64,000 bases of DNA from an uncultured bacterium (lineage in GTDB: Bacteria > Bacteroidota > Bacteroidia > Chitinophagales > Chitinophagaceae): contig CAIKEH010000055.1 of assembly GCA_903826405.1 (NCBI GenBank), positions 124,001-188,000 on the forward strand, read 5' to 3'. Shown here one piece after another: positions 26,098 to 33,573 of this stretch (position 1 is the first letter of the stretch; the number at the start of each line of letters is the position of its first letter). Below the pieces are notes generated by a model. That model did not search any database and was not told where the DNA came from. It saw only the letters and a program-made list of their open reading frames with translations. A program made the position numbers and the translations under genes.

Positions 26098-27327
26098 TCA
26101 GTTGATCAGATGCGTGAGCAGCCCGTCCCGCAATTTGGGTTCGAACCAGGTGCTTTTCGGCGGCATCACCTCACCACTATCCGCGATATCGAACAGTTGC
26201 TGGATGCTGACCGGATATAGACTGAAGGCTACGGACATAGCGCCACTGTCAACCTTTTTCTCCAGTTCCTTGAGACCGCGGATGCCTCCGATGAAATCAA
26301 TGCGCTGATCCGTTCGTGGATCACCGATACCGAGAATGGGATGAAGCAGGCGGTTCTGCAGGATGGTCACATCGAGTATTCCTATTGGGTCATTCGTGTA
26401 GGTCCCTTTCTTGGCGGTCAGCAGGAACCATTTGCCATCCAGGTACATGCCGAATTCATGCAATCCTGTAGGCTTCACGGCCACAGTGCTTTCTTTCACT
26501 TCGAAATCCGACCTGATTGCACTCACCAGGCTATCAGGATTCAGTCCATTGAGATCACGGACGGCACGGTTGTAGTCCATGATCTGCAATTGACTGGCGG
26601 GGAAAAGTGTGGTCAGGAAAAAATTCGCATTACCCCCGGCATCTTCACCCAGGCTGAGTTTCACCTTTGCGGCGCTGGCTGCACGGTGATGCCCATCGGC
26701 GATATAAGTGCAAGGAACTTTATGGGCAAAGACCTGGGTGATGTTTTTCACGACATCGGCATCATCGATGACCCAAATGGTATGCTTCACCTGGTCATCT
26801 GCTGTGAAATCGTACAAAGGCGCATGTTCTCCGATCCATTTGTCAATGACGCCATCGATGGAAGACTCGTTCCGATAGGCGAGGAAAACGTTCCCGGTCT
26901 GAGCACCGGTAGTGGCGATGTGGGTGATCCGGTCCTGTTCCTTTTCCGGACGGGTGAACTCGTGCTTTTTTATGATCCCCTGGTTATAGTCTTCCACCGA
27001 GGATACGCAAACCAGTCCGGTCTGGGTCCTTCCATCCATTTCCAGACGATATATATAATAGCAGGGCGCGATTTCTCGGATGAGAATACCGCTTCTTTCC
27101 AGATTGACCAGGTTTTCCTTTGCTTTTGCATAGACCAACTGCGAGTATGGGTGTACGTTATCAGGAAGATCGATCTCCGATTTGGTGACCCTCAGGAAGG
27201 AGTGGGGATTGCCGGAAGCTTCTGCACGGGCTTCGGCACTATTGAGTACGTCATAAGGTCGGGAGGCCACTTGGCTTTCCATCCCTGCTGCGGGCCTCAA
27301 AGCTCGGAACGGTGCTATATGGGTCAT
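26098..27327 (-). CDS. DUF1015 family protein, SerC neighbour
   Basis: The 409-residue product matches the DUF1015 family from end to end: MTHIAPFRALRPAAG at the start, SRPYDVLN, a HSFLRVTKSE segment, the conserved YIADGHHRAASA, FLTTLFPASQLQIMDYNR and the C-terminal MPPKSTWFEPKLRDGL. DGHHR is the most conserved motif of the family and suggests an unknown enzyme activity. The family sits next to serine-biosynthesis genes in many Bacteroidota, as here, with serC ending 34 bases upstream. A link to serine or phosphoserine metabolism is therefore inferred from context. Confidence 0.92.
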   Translation of the reverse strand: MTHIAPFRALRPAAGMESQVASRPYDVLNSAEARAEASGNPHSFLRVTKSEIDLPDNVHPYSQLVYAKAKENLVNLERSGILIREIAPCYYIYRLEMDGRTQTGLVCVSSVEDYNQGIIKKHEFTRPEKEQDRITHIATTGAQTGNVFLAYRNESSIDGVIDKWIGEHAPLYDFTADDQVKHTIWVIDDADVVKNITQVFAHKVPCTYIADGHHRAASAAKVKLSLGEDAGGNANFFLTTLFPASQLQIMDYNRAVRDLNGLNPDSLVSAIRSDFEVKESTVAVKPTGLHEFGMYLDGKWFLLTAKKGTYTNDPIGILDVTILQNRLLHPILGIGDPRTDQRIDFIGGIRGLKELEKKVDSGAMSVAFSLYPVSIQQLFDIADSGEVMPPKSTWFEPKLRDGLLTHLIN

Positions 27328-27361
27328 GTTGGATATTTTATGTTAGATCCGGTAAGGGTTT

Positions 27362-28429
27362 TCAGGAATGGGAGGCTGCGAAATGCCGCATCAGGTCGGT
27401 GATCGCCTTTACACTTTCGAGTGGAAGAGCATTATACAAGGATATGCGGAAGCCTCCGACATTGCGATGGCCTTTCACTCCAACCATTCCCTCTTTCTTG
27501 CAGAGGTCCAGGAAGAGTTTTTCCTTCTCCGGATCTTCCATGACGAATACGACATTCATATGGCTTCTGTCCTCGCGGTCCACGGTCGGTTTGAAAAGCG
27601 GAAGACTATCGATCGTTCCATAGAGCAGTGACGACTTTTCCCTGTTCATCTTTTCTATGGCGGAAACACCCCCTTGCCTTTTCAGCCAGCGTAAGGTCAA
27701 CAGGCAGACGTATATGGCGAAAACCGGTGGAGTATTCAACATGGATCCGTTCTCGATATGCTGACGGTAATCCATCATCGAGGGGAGCTTTCGATTCGAC
27801 CCACCCAGTATATCCTTGTCCACTACGACGATGTTTACTCCTGCGGCACCTATGTTCTTCTGTGCGCCCGCGTATATCAGTGAGAATCGATTGAAGTCCA
27901 TCACTCGGCTGAGTATGTCGCTACTCATATCGGCAACGAGAGGAATTTTGCTGTCAGGGATGGCATGCATCTGCGTGCCTTCTATAGTGTTGTTCGTCGT
28001 GTAGTGGAAGTAGGTGGCGTTGGAAGGGATCTCGAAGCCCTTGGGTATGTACATGTAATTGCGGTCCTTCGAACTGGCCACCACTTCCACGTTGCCGAAC
28101 AGTTTTGCTTCCTTGATGGCTTTTGTACCCCATACGCCACAGTCGAGATAGGCGGCTGTTCCTGTTTCCGCAAGCAGGTTCATGGGTACCTGAAAGAACT
28201 GAGTGGAGGCGCCCCCGTGCAGGAATAATACTTCCTTGCCGGAATCCAGCTGCATCAGGTCCTTTAGAAGTTCCACTGTCTCGAACATGACGGCCTCGAA
28301 AAGCGGTGTACGATGTCCGATTTCTAGGATCGACAACCCAGTTCCATTATAATCCAGGATCGCGCGGCTGGCTTCTTCAAAAACCTCTCGGGGCAGAATG
28401 CTGGGGCCGGCATTGAAATTGTGCTTCAT
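27362..28429 (-). CDS. serC: Phosphoserine aminotransferase
   Basis: PLP enzyme converting 3-phosphohydroxypyruvate and glutamate to phosphoserine and 2-oxoglutarate, the second step of serine synthesis; it also serves pyridoxine synthesis in some bacteria. At 355 residues it is the usual length. It opens KHNFNAGPSILPREV, has GTGLSILEIGHRTPLFEA, LFLHGGASTQFFQVP, and the PLP-lysine motif YAGAQKNIGAAGV. It ends with GHRNVGGFRISLYNALPLE, which carries the phosphate-binding His-Arg pair. No serA or serB gene lies in the window. It is co-directional with DUF1015 downstream. Confidence 0.96.
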   Translation of the reverse strand: MKHNFNAGPSILPREVFEEASRAILDYNGTGLSILEIGHRTPLFEAVMFETVELLKDLMQLDSGKEVLFLHGGASTQFFQVPMNLLAETGTAAYLDCGVWGTKAIKEAKLFGNVEVVASSKDRNYMYIPKGFEIPSNATYFHYTTNNTIEGTQMHAIPDSKIPLVADMSSDILSRVMDFNRFSLIYAGAQKNIGAAGVNIVVVDKDILGGSNRKLPSMMDYRQHIENGSMLNTPPVFAIYVCLLTLRWLKRQGGVSAIEKMNREKSSLLYGTIDSLPLFKPTVDREDRSHMNVVFVMEDPEKEKLFLDLCKKEGMVGVKGHRNVGGFRISLYNALPLESVKAITDLMRHFAASHS

Positions 28430-28493
28430 CTGGCGAACTGCTGTGCTTTATGCGGGATCTTGTCCGAGTGTACGACAGCGGCTGCGAAGATAA

Positions 28494-29465
28494 TCAATTC
28501 GTGCAAGAGCGACCCCTGATCAGCGCGGACTTCCACAGGCTGTCCATGATCCGCTGTTCCTTTCCATCTCCATCCATGATCCGGGTTGAGTTATCCATAG
28601 GCAATGTGGGTTGTCCGGCATCCACCCATGCCGTATACCAGCAAGAAGCGACGGCCAATATCGATTGCCTCATCCTTCTTTCCACCATGCCCAGCAACCT
28701 CGTTTGGTAAGCTGATGCATAGGCCTCGGAATATTGCCTCAATACCTGTCCCTTTCTGTCGCTGAATGCATATTTGCGCTCCGGGCGCGTATCTGCGCTC
28801 AGCTCCCTTTCCACACGCAGAACGGTATCGGCCGCTTTACCACTCTCCATGATGCGTTCCCAAGCGAAGTTGGGCACAGCGTTCAGATATATGGCATGGC
28901 CGATCAGGAAATCATAGTCATCCGATGCGAATAGTTCTGGTATCCTGCTTTCCCAGAAGCCATGGATCCCTTCCTGTCCCGTGAGCTGGCCATTGTGGTT
29001 GCTGCTCGCATGCAAGGGGACATGAATATCTGCCATGTAGTGTCCGATCTCAGCGGATATTTTCAAGATCCTTCCTGCGTCACGCATCCGGAATGCTGCG
29101 GTAAGCCGGGATACCATCCGAGGTAACCACCAGGGTGCGATGCCATATTTTTGCAGGGTGTCTGCTGGCCACTTCCGCAAAGCGGAATCCCACGAGCGCG
29201 GAAGGCCATCATAGGGGAATGTCCCGTAATGATCCAGGTCCATATAATGCCGAGCCCCTTCTTCTGCAAGCAGGTAACGGCGTTTGTCCGGATCCACGGC
29301 ATGATCCGTCAGGAACCCGATGTTTTTTTTGTAGAAGGGTATCATGTCTGGCGGGAGCAGGAAGACCGCGTAATAATTGATGGCACGATGAGCGAAGAAG
29401 CCCCAACAGAAACAGGGTTCGCCGATCAAGAACATCAGCGTTGAAACAAGCAGAATTTTTTTCAT
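28494..29465 (-). CDS. Exported S1/P1 nuclease / zinc phospholipase C-type enzyme
   Basis: Probable trinuclear-zinc hydrolase of 323 residues. From the ATG at 29465 the signal peptide (KILLVSTLMFLIGEPCFC) would be cleaved just before WGFFAHRAIN, leaving Trp as the first mature residue, which is a zinc ligand in this superfamily. Other likely ligands follow: His of WGFFAHR, HAVDPDKR, HYMDLDHYG, and the cluster EIGHYMADIHVPLHASSNHN followed by GIHGFWES. The order fits the S1/P1 nuclease-PLC fold, so the substrate may be nucleic acid or phospholipid. The frame opens 18 codons earlier, but the later start gives the clean signal peptide and lies only 4 bases after the DUF502 stop, which indicates one transcript. 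Confidence 0.8.
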   Translation of the reverse strand: MKKILLVSTLMFLIGEPCFCWGFFAHRAINYYAVFLLPPDMIPFYKKNIGFLTDHAVDPDKRRYLLAEEGARHYMDLDHYGTFPYDGLPRSWDSALRKWPADTLQKYGIAPWWLPRMVSRLTAAFRMRDAGRILKISAEIGHYMADIHVPLHASSNHNGQLTGQEGIHGFWESRIPELFASDDYDFLIGHAIYLNAVPNFAWERIMESGKAADTVLRVERELSADTRPERKYAFSDRKGQVLRQYSEAYASAYQTRLLGMVERRMRQSILAVASCWYTAWVDAGQPTLPMDNSTRIMDGDGKEQRIMDSLWKSALIRGRSCTN

Positions 29466-29469
29466 CCGA

Positions 29470-30117
29470 TCAGGGAAGTTCTTTCTTCTCGGGTTGTTCA
29501 TCCAGGTCTGCCACACCACCGGAGATCGCGAATTTCATCGCTTCGGAAGAGCTGATGTCGGTCAGGACCCTGACCCGGATCCTTTGCACCAGGTACACAT
29601 TCCCTGAGAAGGCATAGGATTGCGGCACATAAACGGCGATGAATTCCTCCAGCCCAAATCGTTTCAGGTCAACTGCCGTGATGAACCCCACCCTCCAAAT
29701 GTCCGGAGCATCAATGCAGACAAGTACGGACTTGTCGAATTTCCTTTTATCTCCGGCAAAAGCTTCGAAGAAATCCTTGACAGTGGAGTAGATGATCTTC
29801 ACGCCGGGTGTACGCTCCAGCACCGTGTCGAACAACGCCACCAGTCTGCCTACTATGAATGAGGAGGAAATATATCCGACTATGAGGACAATGCTGATCA
29901 CCAACAGAAAGCCGAGGCCGGGAATGCGCTTTGGTGATCCATATGCGTCCAGTTTGATCCAGTCCGGGAACAGAACGTGGAGCAGGTTGGGCAGTATGCT
30001 GTCGATGAAATTGAATAGGGAAAGCACAGCCCATACGGTAATGATGATGGGGGCCAGAATAATCAATCCCTGGAAAAAATATTGAGCGATCGTCTTGAAT
30101 CGGAAGGTTTTGGCCAT
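29470..30117 (-). CDS. DUF502 family membrane protein
   Basis: The 215-residue product fits DUF502: two TM helices near residues 15-40 (FQGLIILAPIIITVWAVLSL) and 67-90 (GLGFLLVISIVLIVGYISSS), a loop GRLVALFDTVLERTPGVKII, YSTVKDFFEAF, and a C-terminal part containing VYVPQSYAFSGNVYLV and SSSEAMKFAISGG. The family is widespread and its role is unknown. It is the first gene of the minus-strand array running to 23182; a -7-type motif lies 47 bases upstream. Confidence 0.92.
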   Translation of the reverse strand: MAKTFRFKTIAQYFFQGLIILAPIIITVWAVLSLFNFIDSILPNLLHVLFPDWIKLDAYGSPKRIPGLGFLLVISIVLIVGYISSSFIVGRLVALFDTVLERTPGVKIIYSTVKDFFEAFAGDKRKFDKSVLVCIDAPDIWRVGFITAVDLKRFGLEEFIAVYVPQSYAFSGNVYLVQRIRVRVLTDISSSEAMKFAISGGVADLDEQPEKKELP

Positions 30118-30163
30118 GGGGGGAGGTTACTGGCTAAAGGTAAGGATAAGGAGCGGGGTGGAT

Positions 30164-30171
30164 CAAATGTA
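30164..30171 (-). promoter_or_regulatory. Possible -7 promoter element for the DUF502-serC array
   Basis: On the minus strand the site reads TACATTTG, an exact TAnnTTTG match 47 bases before the DUF502 start. The -33 region has no clear TTG at the right distance. Confidence 0.4.
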
Positions 30172-30265
30172 TCCGGGCCGATCTCTGACAGAAAAATACA
30201 TGGGAAAATGCGTAAAAGCATGTTTTCCAATGATCAGCAAGTGATGAAAGGCCAAATTTCTATAT

Positions 30266-30293
30266 GGAAACTTGCATAACGAAAAAAGTTTCC
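30266..30293. promoter_or_regulatory. Inverted repeat, probable TetR operator
   Basis: GGAAACTT (30266-30273) and AAGTTTCC (30286-30293) are perfect 8-bp arms with a 12-base spacer, 28 bp in total. The repeat covers the -33 element and spacer of the promoter for the TetR gene that starts at 30316. Size, symmetry and position fit a repressor site bound by that regulator; this is inference. Confidence 0.6.
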
Positions 30294-30302
30294 GTAGTTT
30301 TG
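30271..30302 (+). promoter_or_regulatory. Promoter of the TetR-RND efflux operon
   Basis: CTTG at 30271-30274, 20 bases, then TAGTTTTG at 30295-30302: an exact TAnnTTTG -7 element with an acceptable -33 TTG. Transcription would begin only a few bases before the ATG at 30316, so the leader is very short. Confidence 0.65.
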
Positions 30303-30315
30303 CGCCTCATTTTGA

Positions 30316-30948
30316 ATGATGGAGACCCGGGATAGGATACAAATCACCGCTGCAGAACTTTTCATGAGGTATGGCATTCGTTCCATCTCCATGGATGATA
30401 TCGCTGCAAAGCTGGGCATGTCCAAAAAGACCATCTATCAGTTTTTCGCGGACAAGGATGAATTGGTCGGAGCCGTTCTCGACCTGGACATTTGCGATAC
30501 CCAGGAGCGCTGCGATAATTGCCTCCATTCTTCCCAGGATGCTGTTGAAGAGATCGTGCTGACCATGGAAATGATCTTGGAGCAGTTCCGGAACCTGAAC
30601 CCCATCATACTTCACGATCTACAGAAATTCCATCACACAGCATTCCAGAAATTGACCGATCATAAGAATCATTATTTGCTGGACATCATCCGGAAAAATC
30701 TGGTGAGGGGTATCTCGGAAGGGTTATACCGTCCGGATATTGAAGTGGAGGTTATCGCGCGCTTTCGTCTGGAATCCATGATGCTCAGCTTCAATCTGGA
30801 CATCTATCCTCCGGCGAAATACAATCTGGCGGATGTGTCTCTCCAGATCATCGAACATTATTTATTCGGGCTGGCGACCCCTGAGGGATACCGCCTGATC
30901 CTCAAATACCAACAGGAACGAATCCAAAAAAAAGGGAAACATGAGTAA
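30316..30948 (+). CDS. TetR/AcrR-family transcriptional regulator
   Basis: The 210-residue repressor-type protein has an N-terminal DNA-binding domain: helix 1 DRIQITAAELFMRYGIRSIS, then the helix-turn-helix MDDIAAKLGMSKKTIYQFF (residues 25-45) and ADKDELV. The rest is the helical ligand-binding and dimerisation domain, with no recognised ligand. It is the first gene of an efflux operon, overlapping the channel gene by 8 bases. With an inverted repeat over its own promoter, the likely role is ligand-relieved self-repression of the pump. The ATG could equally be the next codon (30319). Confidence 0.93.
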   Translation: MMETRDRIQITAAELFMRYGIRSISMDDIAAKLGMSKKTIYQFFADKDELVGAVLDLDICDTQERCDNCLHSSQDAVEEIVLTMEMILEQFRNLNPIILHDLQKFHHTAFQKLTDHKNHYLLDIIRKNLVRGISEGLYRPDIEVEVIARFRLESMMLSFNLDIYPPAKYNLADVSLQIIEHYLFGLATPEGYRLILKYQQERIQKKGKHE

Positions 30949-32350
30949 GAGAAGATCATGGGCATTCGCATGCACGGTCGTGCTGATCCTCATGGGAAGT
31001 GGTGCTTATGCACAGGGGAAATATGTATTCAGTGCGAAGCAAGCCGTTGACTATGCAGTAGGGCATGTCACAGAGCTCAAGAACCTGAAGATCGACCGCC
31101 AGATCCAGGATGCCATGAACAAAGAGCTCACCGGGCAGGCATACCCACAGGTCAATGGTAGCCTCAGTGCCCAGCATTACTTCAGTACGCCGGTCACTTT
31201 GTTGCCGGACTTCATCACTCCCCAAGTATATGGTGTGCTCCAAAAGGAAGGAGTGAAGGATGGTGGTGGTAATCCGATCAATGTTCCTCCCGGTCCCCCG
31301 AACAGCTTCCCTGTGAGTTTCGGTGTTCCCTGGCAGGCTTCCGCGGGTTTTACCTTTCAGCAGTTGCTCTTCCAACCGGACGTTTTCGTAGGCTTGCAAG
31401 CAAGGGGAAAGGCTTTGGAATTGAGTGACTGGAACATCAAGTCCATGGAGGACAGTGTACGTAGCAATGTCTATCGTGCATATTATTCGGTTCTTATCGC
31501 CGAAAAAAGGATGCAATTCCTTGATTCCAGTCTCTTGCGGCTGGAAAAACTGAGAAGCGACCAAGGGGAATTGTTCAAGAATGGATTCGCTGAAAAGCTG
31601 GATATCGACAAGACCCAAGTGAGCCTGAACAACCTGCAGACCACACGCGTTCAACTGGCCAACCTCGTTTACCTCGGTTATGCCTCACTGAAATATTCGA
31701 CCGGCCTGAACCAGAAAGATACCCTGGTGCTTTCCGATACCCTTTCGCTCGAATTGGTCAAAAAGGATATCCTCGAGGCCTCGACATTCAAATATGATGA
31801 CCGTAATGAAGTCCGACAGCTCAAGACGGTGACCGAATTGCTGGACATGCAGCTTCGCAGGCAGAAACTGGGTTATTTTCCTACAGTGGCCGCCTTTTGG
31901 AATTACAGTGATAATGCTCTCCGTCAGAAATTCAATTTCTTTGATTTCTCCAAGCCTTGGTATAAGACATCCTTTGTCGGACTGAATGTCAACGTACCTA
32001 TTTTTGACGGTGGCCAGCGTCACTTCCGTATCAAGCAAGCCCGGCTGGACCTGGAGAAGTCCGCCAACAATCTGCATAACCTCGAACGTGCGATCGATTT
32101 CCAGCGTGAGGCATCCGTTGCCGTTTTCAAGAATTCATTGTCATCACTTGATGTGCAGGTAAGGAACTATAGCCTCGCACAGAGGGTGTACAATACCACC
32201 AAGAAGAAGTATGAACAGGGGCTCGGTTCCAGTTTTGAGGTACTGCAGGCCGATAGTGAATTCCAACAGGCGCAATCAAATTATTTCCAGGCTCTCTACG
32301 ATGCCATCAACGCCAAGATCGGCTATTACCGATCCTTGGGTAAATTATGA
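30941..32350 (+). CDS. TolC-family outer-membrane efflux protein
   Basis: Channel component of the second RND system, 469 residues. It has a signal peptide (ACTVVLILMGSGAYAQG) and the OEP repeat structure: helices starting FSAKQAVDYAVGHVTELKNL, a mid-protein pair (SVRSNVYRAYYSVLIAEKRM; GFAEKLDIDKTQVSLNNLQT), and the second half with VGLNVNVPIFDGGQRHFRIK and KYEQGLGSSFEVLQADSEFQ. The last segment is the conserved C-terminal helix motif of the family. Its start lies within the end of the TetR gene and the adaptor gene begins 7 bases after its stop, so it is translationally coupled. Confidence 0.94.
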   Translation: MSKRRSWAFACTVVLILMGSGAYAQGKYVFSAKQAVDYAVGHVTELKNLKIDRQIQDAMNKELTGQAYPQVNGSLSAQHYFSTPVTLLPDFITPQVYGVLQKEGVKDGGGNPINVPPGPPNSFPVSFGVPWQASAGFTFQQLLFQPDVFVGLQARGKALELSDWNIKSMEDSVRSNVYRAYYSVLIAEKRMQFLDSSLLRLEKLRSDQGELFKNGFAEKLDIDKTQVSLNNLQTTRVQLANLVYLGYASLKYSTGLNQKDTLVLSDTLSLELVKKDILEASTFKYDDRNEVRQLKTVTELLDMQLRRQKLGYFPTVAAFWNYSDNALRQKFNFFDFSKPWYKTSFVGLNVNVPIFDGGQRHFRIKQARLDLEKSANNLHNLERAIDFQREASVAVFKNSLSSLDVQVRNYSLAQRVYNTTKKKYEQGLGSSFEVLQADSEFQQAQSNYFQALYDAINAKIGYYRSLGKL

Positions 32351-32356
32351 TCCTAC

Positions 32357-33541
32357 ATGAACAAGACATACCATAGAACTCAAGCCATGATCATGAAACA
32401 GATGACGATCCTCGCAGCCGCTTGGCTGCTCGCCTCCTGTGGCGGAAGCCGGAAGGAAGATGCCGCGACATTGATGGACAAAAAAGTACAGTTGGAGTCA
32501 CTCAAGAAGGAAAGGGATGGGCTGAACGGCCGGATTGCCAGTCTCGAGGCACAGATCCTGAAGCAGGATCCATCCGCTGCTCAGGAAAAATCCAAGCTGG
32601 TGGGAATAACCACCGTGGTCCCACAAACGTTTTCTCATTACATCGACTTGCAAGGCAAGATCGCCACGGAGAATATATATTATGTGACACCCCGTGGAAT
32701 GGGGGGGCAGGTCAAAGAGCTGTTCATCAAAACAGGAGACCGTGTGAAGAAGGGCCAGCTCATCATGCGTCTGGATGATGCCATGATCAGGCAAAGTGTG
32801 AAGCAGTTGGAGACCCAACTCAACTTCGCGAAGAACATTTATGAGCGACAGAAGAACCTCTGGGACGAAGGGATAGGGACGGAGGTGCAGTATCTCACTT
32901 CGAAGAACAACGTGGATGGGATCGAGAAGCAGATGGATCTGGTGAAGGAACAGTTGAACACCACTCGAGTATACAGCGAGGTAAATGGTGTAGTGGAGAC
33001 GGTGAATATCCGTGTGGGTGAGACGTTCACCGGTAATCCCCTCGCAGGCATCACCATCGTGAATCCTTCCAACCTGAAAGCTTCAGTTGATGTGCCTGAG
33101 AACTATGTTTCCCGGATCCGGAAAGGCATGCCGGTTGTTGTAGAGGTGCCTGATGCTGCCAAGAGGTTTGAAACACAGATCTCCTTGATCAGCGAGACCA
33201 TAAGTGCGAATACACGCAGCTTCATCGCTGAGGCAAAGTTGTCGAACGACCCGATATTGAAACCCAATCAGGTGGCTGTTGTGCGGATACTTGACCATCA
33301 GGCCAAAGATGCGATCGTGATACCCGTTTCCACCGTGCAGACAGATGAAAAAGGACGGTTCGTTTATGTACTGTCGGAAGAAAATGGGAAAAAAGTCGCC
33401 CGTAGGAAAGCCATAAGCGTGGGAGAACTTTATGATGAGATGATCGAAGTCAAGAACGGCATCTCCAACGGAGACAGACTCATCACCAAAGGATTTCAAG
33501 GGCTTTATGAAGGACAACTGCTGACCACGGATGCACAGTGA
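32357..33541 (+). CDS. RND efflux periplasmic adaptor lipoprotein
   Basis: Adaptor of the second RND system. The lipobox is LLASC, followed by GGSRKEDAATLM and a heptad-rich helix (KVQLESLKKERDGLNGRIAS) before the barrel-sandwich domain, which is unusual: an extra N-terminal coiled coil. The lipoyl halves are VKELFIKTGDRVKKGQLIMR and VYSEVNGVVETVNIRVGE, flanking the alpha hairpin (ETQLNFAKNIYERQKNLWDE). The C-terminal part has VAVVRILDH and DAIVIPVSTVQTDEKGRFVY. An alternative ATG at 32393 would give a shorter signal peptide. The stop overlaps the possible GTG start of the pump gene. Confidence 0.93.
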   Translation: MNKTYHRTQAMIMKQMTILAAAWLLASCGGSRKEDAATLMDKKVQLESLKKERDGLNGRIASLEAQILKQDPSAAQEKSKLVGITTVVPQTFSHYIDLQGKIATENIYYVTPRGMGGQVKELFIKTGDRVKKGQLIMRLDDAMIRQSVKQLETQLNFAKNIYERQKNLWDEGIGTEVQYLTSKNNVDGIEKQMDLVKEQLNTTRVYSEVNGVVETVNIRVGETFTGNPLAGITIVNPSNLKASVDVPENYVSRIRKGMPVVVEVPDAAKRFETQISLISETISANTRSFIAEAKLSNDPILKPNQVAVVRILDHQAKDAIVIPVSTVQTDEKGRFVYVLSEENGKKVARRKAISVGELYDEMIEVKNGISNGDRLITKGFQGLYEGQLLTTDAQ

Positions 33542-33573
33542 CGACCGATCGTTCCGACAACCCCTCAAATGAC

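Noticed and set aside
26135-26150. GGGTTCGAACC resembling a tRNA T-arm
   Set aside because: It lies inside the DUF1015 coding frame and no acceptor, D or anticodon arm can be built around it.
26341-27402. 353-codon plus-strand open frame
   Set aside because: It is antisense to the DUF1015 gene, whose protein matches its family along the whole length; the antisense product has no recognisable features.
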